Source of the DNA: Chryseobacterium sp. LJ668
GTDB lineage: Bacteria > Bacteroidota > Bacteroidia > Flavobacteriales > Weeksellaceae
Direction: 5' to 3'
Assembly (NCBI RefSeq): GCF_019613955.1
Contig: NZ_CP080443.1
Span: forward strand, 1,426,001 to 1,490,000
DNA: 64,000 nucleotides
Every line of letters begins with the position of its first letter. Position 1 is the stretch's first letter. Below the pieces are notes generated by a model. The model had not been told where the DNA came from and did no database searches. It saw only the letters and a program-made list of their open reading frames with translations. This document shows positions 1 through 8,020 of the stretch, piece by piece. Position numbers and translations under genes: made by a program.

Positions 1-236
1 ACATTACACGTGGTAACTTTTTGTTTACTGTAATCCACCAAAGCTTCGTTTTTTAGTAAGGCATACTTCGCAATGAGGTATGAAGTTGGTGAAAAATGTA
101 ACTTTACAGAAAATTTGAAAGAAGTTTCGATATCTGGAAGCCTATTTACGGTATGCTCCAAATCTTTTGCAAATTTGTGAGCTTTGTAAATTTCTTGTAT
201 TCCGTGATCGATCAAAGATGCAGGAATTGCAATCAT
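1..236 (-). CDS. Hypothetical protein, N-terminal fragment (runs off the window)
   Basis: An open frame begins at ATG 236 and stays open to base 1, giving 78 residues. The N-terminus reads MIAIPASLIDHGIQEIYKAH. Its start overlaps the stop of the preceding helix-turn-helix gene as ATGA (233-236), which indicates translational coupling and argues that it is real. I do not recognise a domain in this fragment. In integrative elements of Bacteroidetes the gene after the small HTH gene is often a replication or primase protein, but nothing here proves that. Confidence 0.6.
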   Translation of the reverse strand, partial: MIAIPASLIDHGIQEIYKAHKFAKDLEHTVNRLPDIETSFKFSVKLHFSPTSYLIAKYALLKNEALVDYSKQKVTTCN

Positions 237-505
237 CTTCTTAAATTTTTCTTTTTAAGTAAAAACTTCGATGCTTCCGTTTCAATTTCATCGTTAGAGC
301 TGATTCTGTTTTTAAATAAATAATCATCAACGTCTTCTTTTTTAAAGTAAATAACTTTACCTCCGGGCTTATAGTGCGGTATTTTCCTATTAAATATTAG
401 TTTGTAAATATGCTTTTCAGATAATCCTGTGTAAAGTGATAGCTGTTTCACAGTCATTATATTCCGTAAAAACTCGAGATTTATCATATCTGTTATATCT
501 GTCAT
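233..505 (-). CDS. Small helix-turn-helix protein (excisionase/HTH_17-like)
   Basis: The 90-residue protein carries a MerR/excisionase-type helix-turn-helix from about residue 17 to 62: MTVKQLSLYTGLSEKHIYKL, then a basic wing and YFKKEDVDDYL. This pattern (recruits a recognition helix, ends in a DVDDYL-like helix) is typical of the DNA-binding proteins encoded beside tyrosine integrases, where they act as recombination directionality factors or regulators. The tail is Lys/Arg rich. It sits 107 bp downstream of the integrase on the same strand and overlaps the next gene by 4 bp. A later start at Met17 is possible. The function in excision is inferred from position. Confidence 0.75.
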   Translation of the reverse strand: MTDITDMINLEFLRNIMTVKQLSLYTGLSEKHIYKLIFNRKIPHYKPGGKVIYFKKEDVDDYLFKNRISSNDEIETEASKFLLKKKNLRR

Positions 506-612
506 TGTGTAAAATTACTCACTTTTTTACGCAATGTTTTCTTTTTTTATTAACATAAACTGCAGTATTAAATGTTATATCGCTATAAATGAGAGGTTTA
601 TGTATTTGATAA

Positions 613-1674
613 CTAATCTAAATTCGAAGTCGCGGCATCTTTTATTGAATTCACGTAATTAAGATATTTTACAGTATTTTGTATAGACTTATGACCAAGA
701 CACTGTGAAACAGTCTTTAAATCTGCCCCTTTTATCAAAAGTCTTGTCGCAAATGTATGACGCCCGCAATAAAATGTAATGTGCTTATCAATGCGGGCTT
801 TTTTTAGCCAATTGCTAAGGGTTTTATTGATACTTGTTTCGGATATGTGCTTCCCTTGGAAAGTTATATCGAAAATTTTTTCATCTGTGGAATTTGGTGT
901 ACCGAGTAAACTTAATGCTTTTTTGCTAAGAGCAATGTTTATTTCGGTTCCTGTTTTTATACGCTTAATAATAAGCCTATCATTAGTAACATGGTGCTTC
1001 CAACTAAATGTTTTGATTTCTGCGTAGCCTAATCCTGAATAACATGCAAATAGAAAAGCTCTTTTTATTTCATTGTTTCCGCATTCTGTTTCAAAAAGTG
1101 TTTGCAGTTCTTCTTCCGTAAGAACTTGCTTGGTAAGCATTGTATCACTTAGATCACCTCGTTTTTTAAAGTGAACTTTTCTATAAACAGATTCGTCAAT
1201 GAGTTTATCTCTATTTGCCTGTGTAATTATCTTTTTAAACCTTTTCCAGTAAGAGTGGGGGCTATCACCTTTAAGCTTTGGGTCATTATTAAGAAAGTGA
1301 CCAAACTTTAAAAAATGCGTTTCTGTTAAATCTTTAATTTTAAAATTAGGGTTTTTTATAAATTCTTTTAATTTATTGGATGCACTTTTTATCATCCTAA
1401 TATCAGCTTTATCATATGTTTCGATATAATTATCTATATAGTCGAAGAGAGAGATCTTGTCCAGATGCTTAGGTTTGAAAATAGTATCATTTGACAATAT
1501 TTCAAGCTCTCGTTGATTCCTTATAGATTCAGCGATTAGCTTTTTTTCTTTGAGATTTTCCGGCTTAACAGTAAAAAGGGTTTCATTTTTTTTACCTTCG
1601 GTTGGGGAGTAGATCGCGAGATAAAACTGAATGTTTCCGCTCGGAAGCTTTCTTTTACATAAAGTTACGCTCAT
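613..1674 (-). CDS. Tyrosine-type site-specific integrase, atypical active site
   Basis: The 353-residue protein has an N-terminal arm-binding part (1-70), a SAM-like core-binding domain (about 75-175) and a C-terminal catalytic domain (185-353). Visible catalytic positions are Lys240, Arg305 (in YCGRHTFAT), His328 (in GHKS) and the nucleophile Tyr337. The first Arg of the family, normally in a GLRxxE motif, is Gly216 (SGLGYAEIKTF), and the His of HxxR is Tyr302. Loss of the first Arg is known in the IntDOT family of Bacteroides conjugative transposons, so the enzyme may still be active. It lies 158 bp from the att-like repeat at 1833-1848 and probably integrates the left-hand island at a tRNA 3' end. 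Confidence 0.88.
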   Translation of the reverse strand: MSVTLCKRKLPSGNIQFYLAIYSPTEGKKNETLFTVKPENLKEKKLIAESIRNQRELEILSNDTIFKPKHLDKISLFDYIDNYIETYDKADIRMIKSASNKLKEFIKNPNFKIKDLTETHFLKFGHFLNNDPKLKGDSPHSYWKRFKKIITQANRDKLIDESVYRKVHFKKRGDLSDTMLTKQVLTEEELQTLFETECGNNEIKRAFLFACYSGLGYAEIKTFSWKHHVTNDRLIIKRIKTGTEINIALSKKALSLLGTPNSTDEKIFDITFQGKHISETSINKTLSNWLKKARIDKHITFYCGRHTFATRLLIKGADLKTVSQCLGHKSIQNTVKYLNYVNSIKDAATSNLD

Positions 1675-1708
1675 ATTTTTTCAAGATTAAAAGATGATCT
1701 GCGTGGCG

Positions 1709-1730
1709 TGCAGTAAATATGCAGTAAAAA
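1709..1730 (+). repeat. Candidate arm-type integrase site of the left island
   Basis: TGCAGTAAA occurs twice, at 1709-1717 and 1720-1728, exactly 11 bp apart (one helical turn). It lies between the integrase start and the att-like repeat, where arm-type sites are found. A similar spacing with a different word is seen in the right-hand island. Confidence 0.4.
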
Positions 1731-1832
1731 TATGAAAAAAAAGAGTAACAAAAGATAATAAAAAGTATAACAAATCGTTTATTTATGAGGGTTTGTGTAG
1801 TAGAGTATATATGTGCTATAGTTATATGAATA

Positions 1833-1848
1833 CCCGTCTGGGGTACTT
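1833..1848 (+). other. att-like repeat, left copy (tRNA 3'-end fragment)
   Basis: CCCGTCTGGGGTACTT is identical to 11122-11137. In the form GTCCCGTCTGGGGTAC it resembles the T-arm and acceptor 3' strand of a tRNA. The upstream bases do not fold into a tRNA, so this is a fragment, as produced when an integrase recombines within a tRNA 3' end. Confidence 0.6.
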
Positions 1849-1851
1849 TAA

Positions 1852-1896
1852 AAATCCGTAACTGTTTAGAAATAAATAAGTTACGGATTTTTTTGT
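1852..1896 (+). terminator. Rho-independent terminator beside the att-like repeat
   Basis: The 11-bp stem AAATCCGTAAC (1852-1862) / GTTACGGATTT (1880-1890) is followed by a T run. It follows the tRNA-like fragment as a terminator would follow a tRNA gene. The other copy of the repeat is also followed by a terminator-like hairpin, but of different sequence. Confidence 0.7.
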
Positions 1897-1902
1897 TTAA
1901 AC

Positions 1903-1921
1903 AATCCCGGCATAATCCCGA
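1903..1921 (+). repeat. Terminal motif of the right island, left copy
   Basis: AATCCCGGCATAATCCCGA contains two ATCCCG words (1904-1909, 1915-1920) spaced 11 bp. It matches 10975-10993 at 18 of 19 positions in the same orientation. Placement at both ends of the island suggests integrase arm-type sites. Confidence 0.5.
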
Positions 1922-1955
1922 TTATTTGTTTCCGTATTGAAAAATACAGATATTC

Positions 1956-2669
1956 TTAATTTATAATTATCTTGGAATAGTCAAAGAATATATGGAAAAC
2001 TGAGAAATTTGATTTGTCTTTTTTTCTATGACTAGAAATGTAAGATCCGTCATATTTGTCTATCAAAATATGAGGCTGTAAAGATTTTGTTGTTTCTATC
2101 TTTGTATTTGAGGAAAGATTTTTATTTATTTTTTGGTAAACTAATTCATAAGAGTAAGAAGAGTTTTCTATAAACCCTAATTGCCCTTCAAAAGGCAATC
2201 GTAACTTCGGATAATTTCTTTCTGTAAACTTTTGAGTATCTTCTATATATTCGCTAAATCCTGAATTTATTCTTTTGCATTCAATAGCAAAATATGGCTT
2301 AGTGTTTTTTCCCCAAGAGTCTTTTTGTGCCTTATCTACTATATGAATATCAATAGGGTCATTATGCAATTTTTCATCTACCAAACTCCTGTATTCTTCT
2401 GCTGTTTCTTTATTAATTGTAAATCGATCAGTTCCATCTTCCAAAATTGATAACTCATTCTGTAAATAATCATCAACTAAACGATTTCTTAAATAATCCT
2501 CTTTTTTAATACTTCCAATGTTTTTTTGGGATAAATCGAAAACGACTTTGTCAGCAATTATTTTATCATAACTATTAATAACACAAATCAAAATATCATT
2601 AATCCTTTTTTGAGTTAATGCAATTTTGTCACGCCTGTTTCTAATAAATTTTGATGCATTGATATTCAT
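1956..2669 (-). CDS. PD-(D/E)XK nuclease-like partner of the methyltransferase
   Basis: The 237-residue soluble protein has no family I can name. Its middle holds a candidate PD-(D/E)XK core: Pro105-Ile-Asp107, then a beta strand ending in Ile129-Glu130-Cys-Lys132 (YFAIECKRI). This D...ExK arrangement is typical of restriction-type nucleases, though the fold is not proven. The start overlaps the end of the upstream methyltransferase gene by 4 bp (ATGA, 2666-2669), so the two are very likely made in fixed proportion. I infer that it is the cutting subunit or an effector of a restriction-like defence pair. It could instead be a specificity or inhibitor protein. A terminator-like hairpin is not visible directly after its stop. 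Confidence 0.55.
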   Translation of the reverse strand: MNINASKFIRNRRDKIALTQKRINDILICVINSYDKIIADKVVFDLSQKNIGSIKKEDYLRNRLVDDYLQNELSILEDGTDRFTINKETAEEYRSLVDEKLHNDPIDIHIVDKAQKDSWGKNTKPYFAIECKRINSGFSEYIEDTQKFTERNYPKLRLPFEGQLGFIENSSYSYELVYQKINKNLSSNTKIETTKSLQPHILIDKYDGSYISSHRKKDKSNFSVFHIFFDYSKIIIN

Positions 2670-5600
2670 TCGGCAGATTCGTTTTTTAGTTCGTTTAATT
2701 CTGCTTCTTGCATAATCTCTTTAAATTCTGCTACATCATACCATGCCATTGCTCTATGCCAGCATTTATATTCATTTGGCTTTATAATGTAAAATGAATG
2801 ATCCTCAAATCCTTTTATATCTTTTTGTATGAATAGATTTTTCTCTGGGTCGTTTGTGCTTATAATTTCTGAAACACTTAAAGTATTTGCTAAAGTTTTT
2901 AAAACACTTTCAATGTTTTTATTTTTAGAATAAATAATTGGTTCTTCTGGTTTTTCATTTTTCATTACAAAATTCATTGCAATAAATTGATTTAAAGGAT
3001 AAACCTCAACTTGTATATATTCTTCGATGTAGATTTTAGAAAACTCTTCTAAATAGACATTTGCATATTTTTTGAGAAAAGTAATATCATTATTTACTTC
3101 TTTCGTATATAAATCTTGTTTACTTTCTTGAAATTGGTATCTCGAAACATTTAAAACATAGTCTATTAAATCTTCTTCATAATCTTTAACATCGTACAAA
3201 CTATTAATTATATCATTAATTTGTTTTAGTGTGTTTTGATTTATTGGCGGAATGTCAGAATTTTTAGTAAAATTTGTAGGGATTAACTCAAATTCTTCAA
3301 CTTCATTATTTGATTGATATTCGTAAAATTGTTTTATTGGTTCTAAAAAATCATTTACCAAAGAAACTAATTTATTGTTCGTATTATCAGCTTTAATTAT
3401 CGGGAATGAAAGATATTCGTCGTTCCATCTTATTTGAGGTCTCGTTGAGGTTCCCCAAGAACCTGAAATTAAGAATATATAATAAGTATAAAGATTGGTT
3501 ATTAGATATGAATAAACTTCATATAATTGTTCCTTATTTTCAAAACTTATTCCAAAAATTCCTTTTTTGAAAATCAAAGAATTTGAAATTGATGTTATAA
3601 TCTCTGATTCTTCTTCTGCTTGTTCCTTAAATAAGATCTGATAATTACTGTATAAACCGTCAATTTTACCACTTTTTAAATAACATTTTTTCTCATTTAA
3701 TTTCTGATTATCCACTTTTAAAGTGAAATATTTTTCTATTTGAGAGTTTTCAATATATTCTTTATCAACAATGCTTTTATAAAGAGGAAATCTCTTTTCC
3801 TCACCAGATAAAATACCCGCCCCCTTAATATTATTTTTTAAAATACTTTTTAATGATTCATTGTCGTTAAAAAGTTTTTTCAAAAAATGAAAATCTAAAG
3901 TATTACCATATAATGCAACTTTAAACATCCAATCATTTTCAATAAAATGTTTTTGAAGTATTTCTTTTTGATCAAATTTTTCAATTACTAGAATTTTAAA
4001 ATTTTTAAGAAATACATTTGATTTTACAGATTGGTGTTTTACAATATTAGAACGATAACTTTTATCCTTTGACAAACTAAAATTAACAACAGTTGCAGGG
4101 CTAATTTTCTTTTCAAAAATTAATTTTCTTACTGGAGACAAATCAAAGAATTTATTGAGATTATATGATTTAAGAAAATCTGACTTAAACTCTTTTGCTG
4201 TTGTAGAAACATTATAAAAAACGGTACTGGTAACAACCAAAGAACAAGTCGTATCTTCTTGCATAAATTCTTTTGCTCTTAATAAAAAAGATTGAGCAAT
4301 TTCTAATTCCCCGTCAATTTTTTTACTATACGTTTTAGTCGAATTTACCCAACTTAAATGTTCTTTTGATTTGTCTTTTTTCCAAGGTGGATTTCCGAGA
4401 ATGAATTTTGGTTTTATCTTTTTAATGACTTCTTCAAAATCAGCAGGTTCTAATCCATCTATTTCATTTAATTTCCCAAAAAAATTAGATTTAAAAAGAT
4501 TCGTTTCTAAAAGTTTTGGAAATAAATATTGATTAATATCCGCTGGATCCAAATAATCTAATAATGCAATATAAATTGAAAAACACGTTACTTTTAATGC
4601 CTGTGGATTTATATCAATTCCGTAAAGATTGTTTTCTGCAAAATTTTTTATTTTTTCACTGAATGATTTTTTATCTTCGTTACCGTTCAGTTCAATTTCT
4701 TTTTCGATCATTCTTCTTAAAGATTGAACGAGAAATATTCCTGAACCAACTGCAACTTCAAAAATCGTACAGTCTTCAGGTTTATTATTTTTCAAAAATT
4801 CATCAACCGTATCTTTTAGAATATAATCTACCAAGAAGGACGGTGTATAAACCGCAGAATCTAATTTTCTTTTTTCTTCATCAATTAGAGACTCATAAAT
4901 TCCTGAAATTACTTCTACTGGAATAATTGAGAAATCAAAAATTTCAAAATAAAATTCTTTATAATTACTATACAAAGAGTTTTCTCCATCAAATTCCCCT
5001 GTAAAAACATAAGATAGAAATTCTGATTGATTTTCGGTTAAAATAAAATCTTCTTCGTTAAATAAAACACCATTGAAACGGTCATTGAGTAATCTAAATA
5101 ATTGATTTAGTCTTTCGGGTTCTCTAATAAGTTGGATGAAATTTTTACGTCTTTCATTCGTATTCTCAACATCTCCGGGAATTAATTGATCGTCAATTTT
5201 AACCTTTCTATCTATCAAGTAACGAACGAAAATCAATCTTAAAATCAAAGAATTAGCCTCATTGTCATTTAATAAATTATCACTTGTTAAATAGCTTCTA
5301 ACATCCTTAATATTGCTAAATAACCTTTCATTTACTCTTTTTTTGTGGTTTTTTCCTCTCTGGTTATCTATGTATTTTTTTTGAAACCAATTCCATGTTT
5401 TTCCACTTTCTAATTCCCAAATATTGAAAAGTCTTTTTATTTCTTTTTCAGATAAATCAATTTTTTCGAGAGTGTTTTGTTTATTTTCTTTAACATAATG
5501 CAGGGCATTGAAAATTTCAATTCCTGAATTTTTTAATATAAATATGATAGAAGTATTATCAAACGACCATACTTTTTTATATAAATCATCTAATTCTCTA

Positions 5601-5800
5601 TTTTCTTCTGTAAGGTCAAAAAATAAAATTAGAGGTTGGGAATTAAAGATGTAAACAGCATCTGGTAAAATAGATTCTATTTTTTGTTGAATATCTTTAT
5701 GAAAATCAATAGCATAACTATTATTATCTCTATTTTTAAAGATAACCTTCTCTTCCAAATTTAATTGAGATAAGAAATTATGTAATTGAGTTTTTTTCAA
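2666..5800 (-). CDS. Eco57I-type N6-adenine DNA methyltransferase (restriction-modification)
   Basis: This 1044-residue protein has the gamma-class N6-adenine methyltransferase motifs in order: YTP of motif X at 318-320, the SAM loop FEVAVGSGIFL at 347-357, motif II YGIDINP at 393-399 and the catalytic NPPW at 470-473. An approximately 300-residue N-terminal domain precedes them. Residues 600-1044 probably hold a target-recognition region (near TRPQIRW, about residues 770-780) and a C-terminal helical region. Size and layout match type IIG/Eco57I or PglX-like enzymes. I see no clear PD-(D/E)XK motif in its own N-terminus, which makes the overlapping downstream gene the likelier nuclease. It follows a small secreted-protein gene by 25 bp within the island. 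Confidence 0.85.
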   Translation of the reverse strand: MKKTQLHNFLSQLNLEEKVIFKNRDNNSYAIDFHKDIQQKIESILPDAVYIFNSQPLILFFDLTEENRELDDLYKKVWSFDNTSIIFILKNSGIEIFNALHYVKENKQNTLEKIDLSEKEIKRLFNIWELESGKTWNWFQKKYIDNQRGKNHKKRVNERLFSNIKDVRSYLTSDNLLNDNEANSLILRLIFVRYLIDRKVKIDDQLIPGDVENTNERRKNFIQLIREPERLNQLFRLLNDRFNGVLFNEEDFILTENQSEFLSYVFTGEFDGENSLYSNYKEFYFEIFDFSIIPVEVISGIYESLIDEEKRKLDSAVYTPSFLVDYILKDTVDEFLKNNKPEDCTIFEVAVGSGIFLVQSLRRMIEKEIELNGNEDKKSFSEKIKNFAENNLYGIDINPQALKVTCFSIYIALLDYLDPADINQYLFPKLLETNLFKSNFFGKLNEIDGLEPADFEEVIKKIKPKFILGNPPWKKDKSKEHLSWVNSTKTYSKKIDGELEIAQSFLLRAKEFMQEDTTCSLVVTSTVFYNVSTTAKEFKSDFLKSYNLNKFFDLSPVRKLIFEKKISPATVVNFSLSKDKSYRSNIVKHQSVKSNVFLKNFKILVIEKFDQKEILQKHFIENDWMFKVALYGNTLDFHFLKKLFNDNESLKSILKNNIKGAGILSGEEKRFPLYKSIVDKEYIENSQIEKYFTLKVDNQKLNEKKCYLKSGKIDGLYSNYQILFKEQAEEESEIITSISNSLIFKKGIFGISFENKEQLYEVYSYLITNLYTYYIFLISGSWGTSTRPQIRWNDEYLSFPIIKADNTNNKLVSLVNDFLEPIKQFYEYQSNNEVEEFELIPTNFTKNSDIPPINQNTLKQINDIINSLYDVKDYEEDLIDYVLNVSRYQFQESKQDLYTKEVNNDITFLKKYANVYLEEFSKIYIEEYIQVEVYPLNQFIAMNFVMKNEKPEEPIIYSKNKNIESVLKTLANTLSVSEIISTNDPEKNLFIQKDIKGFEDHSFYIIKPNEYKCWHRAMAWYDVAEFKEIMQEAELNELKNESAE

Positions 5801-5825
5801 GAAAAATTTTTACAAATTTAATATA

Positions 5826-6149
5826 TTAAAACTTTACCTCATCCCCAAATTTTGTAAAATAAACTTTTTTAATATCGGTTGTATTCTGTTTGGAGATAAA
5901 GACAATTAATTCTGCATCGGCTTCCAGCTTTGCCTCTTTCCAGAATCCCGGTTTTACCTCATCATTATGAGAAACTTTTTTTACAATTAGATCTGCTTTG
6001 CTCTTATCTTTCGTAATGTAAATAACCAAGTCAGCATCATTTTTAAATTTGGTATAGTAGACTTTTTGAGCGGAAATTTTTGAACTCCCAAATATTAGGA
6101 TCAAGAAAGTAATTTGAATAATTTTTCTCACAATTCTTATTTTAATCAA
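5826..6149 (-). CDS. Small secreted protein, DUF6150-like
   Basis: The 107-residue protein starts with a signal peptide (basic MIKIRIVRK, hydrophobic stretch, AQ cleavage near residue 28). The mature part has short beta-strand repeats: KVYYTKFKNDADLVIYI at its start, a second ADLIVKKV unit, and KVYFTKFGDEV at its end. This repeated [KV-T-F/Y-ADL] pattern is what I recall of the DUF6150 family, of unknown function, so the family name is tentative. The gene is 25 bp upstream of the methyltransferase and in the same direction, which could be an operon or just cargo order. Confidence 0.65.
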   Translation of the reverse strand: MIKIRIVRKIIQITFLILIFGSSKISAQKVYYTKFKNDADLVIYITKDKSKADLIVKKVSHNDEVKPGFWKEAKLEADAELIVFISKQNTTDIKKVYFTKFGDEVKF

Positions 6150-6608
6150 ATCTAATAATTAAAGTCTGATTTGCATTTTATAATTCAATTGCAATTAAAT
6201 TATATTATTGCAGATGAGATTACTGTGATTTTCAAAAAATGGCTGGCGGAAAATATGTTATTTAATTTTTCAGTGTTACTGTTCTTTTTCTCATCTATTA
6301 AAATTTAATTTCAATCAAATTATATTCTGCGAATTGTTATATTTGTGATTGAAAATAAAAACCATTCGTTTGGTTAAATAATATTCGTACTAAAATAGTC
6401 TTGTAAGTAGAAATCGGCAAAATTTCAATTATAGAACAAGACGGATTTGTTAGTACGCCTGTAAAGGCGTATTCGTTCCGTTGTTCTATATGGCTTTGCC
6501 GAGCCTCTACTTACAGCGTGATATGGATACGCTGTTTTTTATTCTAAAATACGGTTTCCCTCAAAGATTGTTTTAGGCGTTTCAATAGCTTTGAAAATTA
6601 AAACAAAT
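6150..6608. other. Gene-free stretch with a hairpin RNA candidate
   Basis: This 459-bp gap separates divergent genes. It contains a TATATTTG box (6338-6345) matching the Bacteroidetes -7 promoter element, a long interrupted inverted repeat (6402-6514) and a terminator (6513-6536). A previously possible TTG start at 6591 for the next gene was set aside in favour of ATG 6609. Confidence 0.6.
6352..6540 (+). ncRNA. Candidate structured non-coding RNA with its own terminator
   Basis: Nested complementary segments form one long interrupted hairpin: TGTAAGTAG 6402-6410 with CTACTTACA 6506-6514; CGGCAAA 6415-6421 with TTTGCCG 6495-6501; ATAGAACAA 6431-6439 with TTGTTCTAT 6481-6489; CGGA 6442-6445 with TCCG 6477-6480; TACGCC 6454-6459 with GGCGTA 6466-6471. 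A second small hairpin, CAGCGT...ACGCTG with TTTTTT, follows at once (6513-6536) and looks like a rho-independent terminator. A -7 box (TATATTTG, 6338-6345) lies upstream, so a transcript of roughly 180 nt starting near 6352 is possible. No reverse transcriptase is near, so a retron is unlikely. A non-coding palindromic transposon remnant is the main alternative. Confidence 0.45.
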
Positions 6609-7607
6609 ATGGGAACAAATGATTCACAGACTCAATCTAAGGCATGGTATGACAATAAAGTATTGTTGATTATCCTCTTTTTTATTTTACCTCCGGTAGG
6701 CATTTATGCAATAGCGAAACACAAAACGGATATTTGGAAAAAGATTGTTTATATCATTCCTGCTTCTCTTTCTATTTTTTTGCTTTTTATGATAATCATT
6801 GTTACTATAACTACGGATGATTACAAAACCGCTATGACTTTTTACAAAAGTAAAAACTATATGGAGGCGTATAAATATTTTAATAAAGTATCTCCAGAAG
6901 ATGAAAATTACAATGATGCTGTAGCAAGATTGAAAGAATTACAACCGAAATTTGATAGTATAATTTTGGAAAACAGTAAAAAGGAATTAGCTGAATCTTC
7001 TAAAAAAGAAATTAATCTCCAAAAATTAACTGTAGATGAAATTGAAATTCTTAAAGATTTCCAACAGAAGTGGGCGGATAGTCTAATACAAATTGAGAAT
7101 ACTCCGATTAATGGAAATCATCTAGTTAATAATAAAGTTTTATCTCCAGATAGTATTTTGTTAGAATATTCCAAAGGAGTTACTAAAGAGGGGTTTGATG
7201 TTAATATTGAGCAGGACAAAGAATTGTATATGAAATTTTATAAAGAGGCTATTTCTAAAAAGCTGGGTCAAAAATATGCTGATTATCCAGTTTATATTTC
7301 TCCTACTGCCAATAAAGAATTTCTTTCTAAAATGGATCGTAATATTAAATATACTCATCCGGTACTTGCTTTCCGTGGAATTGATATTTATAGAGGTAAC
7401 AGTGTCTACAAAGAAAAGATCGGATACATTGAATGTGTATTTGATGATCCGGACAAAGACAGATTTGATATGTATAATGAAATCGTAATCGTGCGGAGTA
7501 AAAATGGTATTATAAAAATTCCTTCTGCAAAACTCAGGAAGAATTATTGGACTACAGTTAAAGAAAATGATGTTACAAAGACCGTTCAAAAATGTATTAA
7601 TTTTTAA
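6609..7607 (+). CDS. Membrane-anchored protein with TPR-like segment, unknown function
   Basis: The 332-residue product has two hydrophobic segments near the N-terminus (about residues 17-34 and 42-65), then a short tetratricopeptide-like stretch (YKTAMTFYKSKNYMEAYKYF...) and a charged helical region. The C-terminal 200 residues look globular (IYRGN, YIECVFDDPDKDRFDMYNE, a Trp-containing end). The N-terminal pair resembles small proteins with a PVGIYAIAKH-type membrane hairpin, with the rest probably outside or inside as a unit. I chose ATG 6609 over TTG 6591. It is 8 bp ahead of the next gene and probably forms an operon with it. No function can be assigned; it may be a membrane part of a cargo system. 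Confidence 0.7.
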   Translation: MGTNDSQTQSKAWYDNKVLLIILFFILPPVGIYAIAKHKTDIWKKIVYIIPASLSIFLLFMIIIVTITTDDYKTAMTFYKSKNYMEAYKYFNKVSPEDENYNDAVARLKELQPKFDSIILENSKKELAESSKKEINLQKLTVDEIEILKDFQQKWADSLIQIENTPINGNHLVNNKVLSPDSILLEYSKGVTKEGFDVNIEQDKELYMKFYKEAISKKLGQKYADYPVYISPTANKEFLSKMDRNIKYTHPVLAFRGIDIYRGNSVYKEKIGYIECVFDDPDKDRFDMYNEIVIVRSKNGIIKIPSAKLRKNYWTTVKENDVTKTVQKCINF

Positions 7608-7615
7608 TCTATAAT

Positions 7616-8020
7616 ATGAAAACAACAGTTACAATTTTTTTAGTTCTACTTTCCTCGTTTGCCTCATCTCTCTTTTGTCAGAGTACAAGTACAAAAGAAT
7701 ATTTAAAGGCTACAAATAACCTTTGGAATATCTGTTATGATTTTAGAATTATAAAAGACTCTGAGGAATCAAATACGGATCGAAATTCTGCTCTACCTAC
7801 GATTAAAAGGAATGTTGAAAATGCAAAAAAAGAATATGGTTTGTTGAGTTCTAAATTTCCAAATGATCCAGATGTGAAAAAATTAGACACATGGATTAAA
7901 ACGGTTGAGAGCTGTTATGTAAGTTTGAAAGGGGAGAAGTGGCAAACTGAGCCTGTTTGGCAATTAGGTTTTTCTCTAATAGAAATGGATCTCAAAGATT
8001 TCGTAAATGATAATCTTTAA
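7616..8020 (+). CDS. Small secreted protein of unknown function
   Basis: A signal peptide (MKTTVTIFLVLLSSFASSLFCQ) precedes about 112 residues that are mostly helical, with two Cys (in NICYD and VESCYV) that might pair. I recognise no family. It starts 8 bp after the preceding membrane-protein gene on the same strand, so the two are likely co-transcribed and may act together at the cell envelope. Nothing recognisable follows it except the CCTAG-containing repeats and a convergent terminator. Confidence 0.65.
   Translation: MKTTVTIFLVLLSSFASSLFCQSTSTKEYLKATNNLWNICYDFRIIKDSEESNTDRNSALPTIKRNVENAKKEYGLLSSKFPNDPDVKKLDTWIKTVESCYVSLKGEKWQTEPVWQLGFSLIEMDLKDFVNDNL

Larger units (their letters stand above)
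1..1848. mobile_element. Right end of a tRNA-targeted integrative island (partial)
   Basis: The left part lies outside the window. What is visible is an integrase gene with a helix-turn-helix gene and a further gene behind it, all leftward, ending on the right at a 16-bp tRNA-3'-end-like sequence (1833-1848). A pair of 11-bp-spaced TGCAGTAAA repeats between integrase and end resembles arm-type integrase sites. The same gene order and layout recur in the neighbouring island, which supports an integrated element. Its intact target tRNA would be expected further left, outside the window. Confidence 0.6.

Noticed and set aside
1833..1848. Complete tRNA gene
   Set aside because: Only the 3' end-like part is present; the 60 bases upstream do not form D, anticodon or T arms. 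The same holds at 11122-11137.
6402..6540. Retron msr-msd RNA
   Set aside because: The long stem with outer inverted repeats looks similar, but there is no reverse transcriptase gene within reach and no branching-G context that I can identify.
6402..6540. 6S RNA
   Set aside because: The stem is shorter than usual 6S RNA, lacks a clear large central bubble, and lies inside a mobile island rather than the core chromosome.
7161..7625. Reverse-strand frame of 154 codons
   Set aside because: It is the mirror of the membrane-protein gene 6609-7607, with unlikely amino-acid composition (Phe/Ile/Asn rich).
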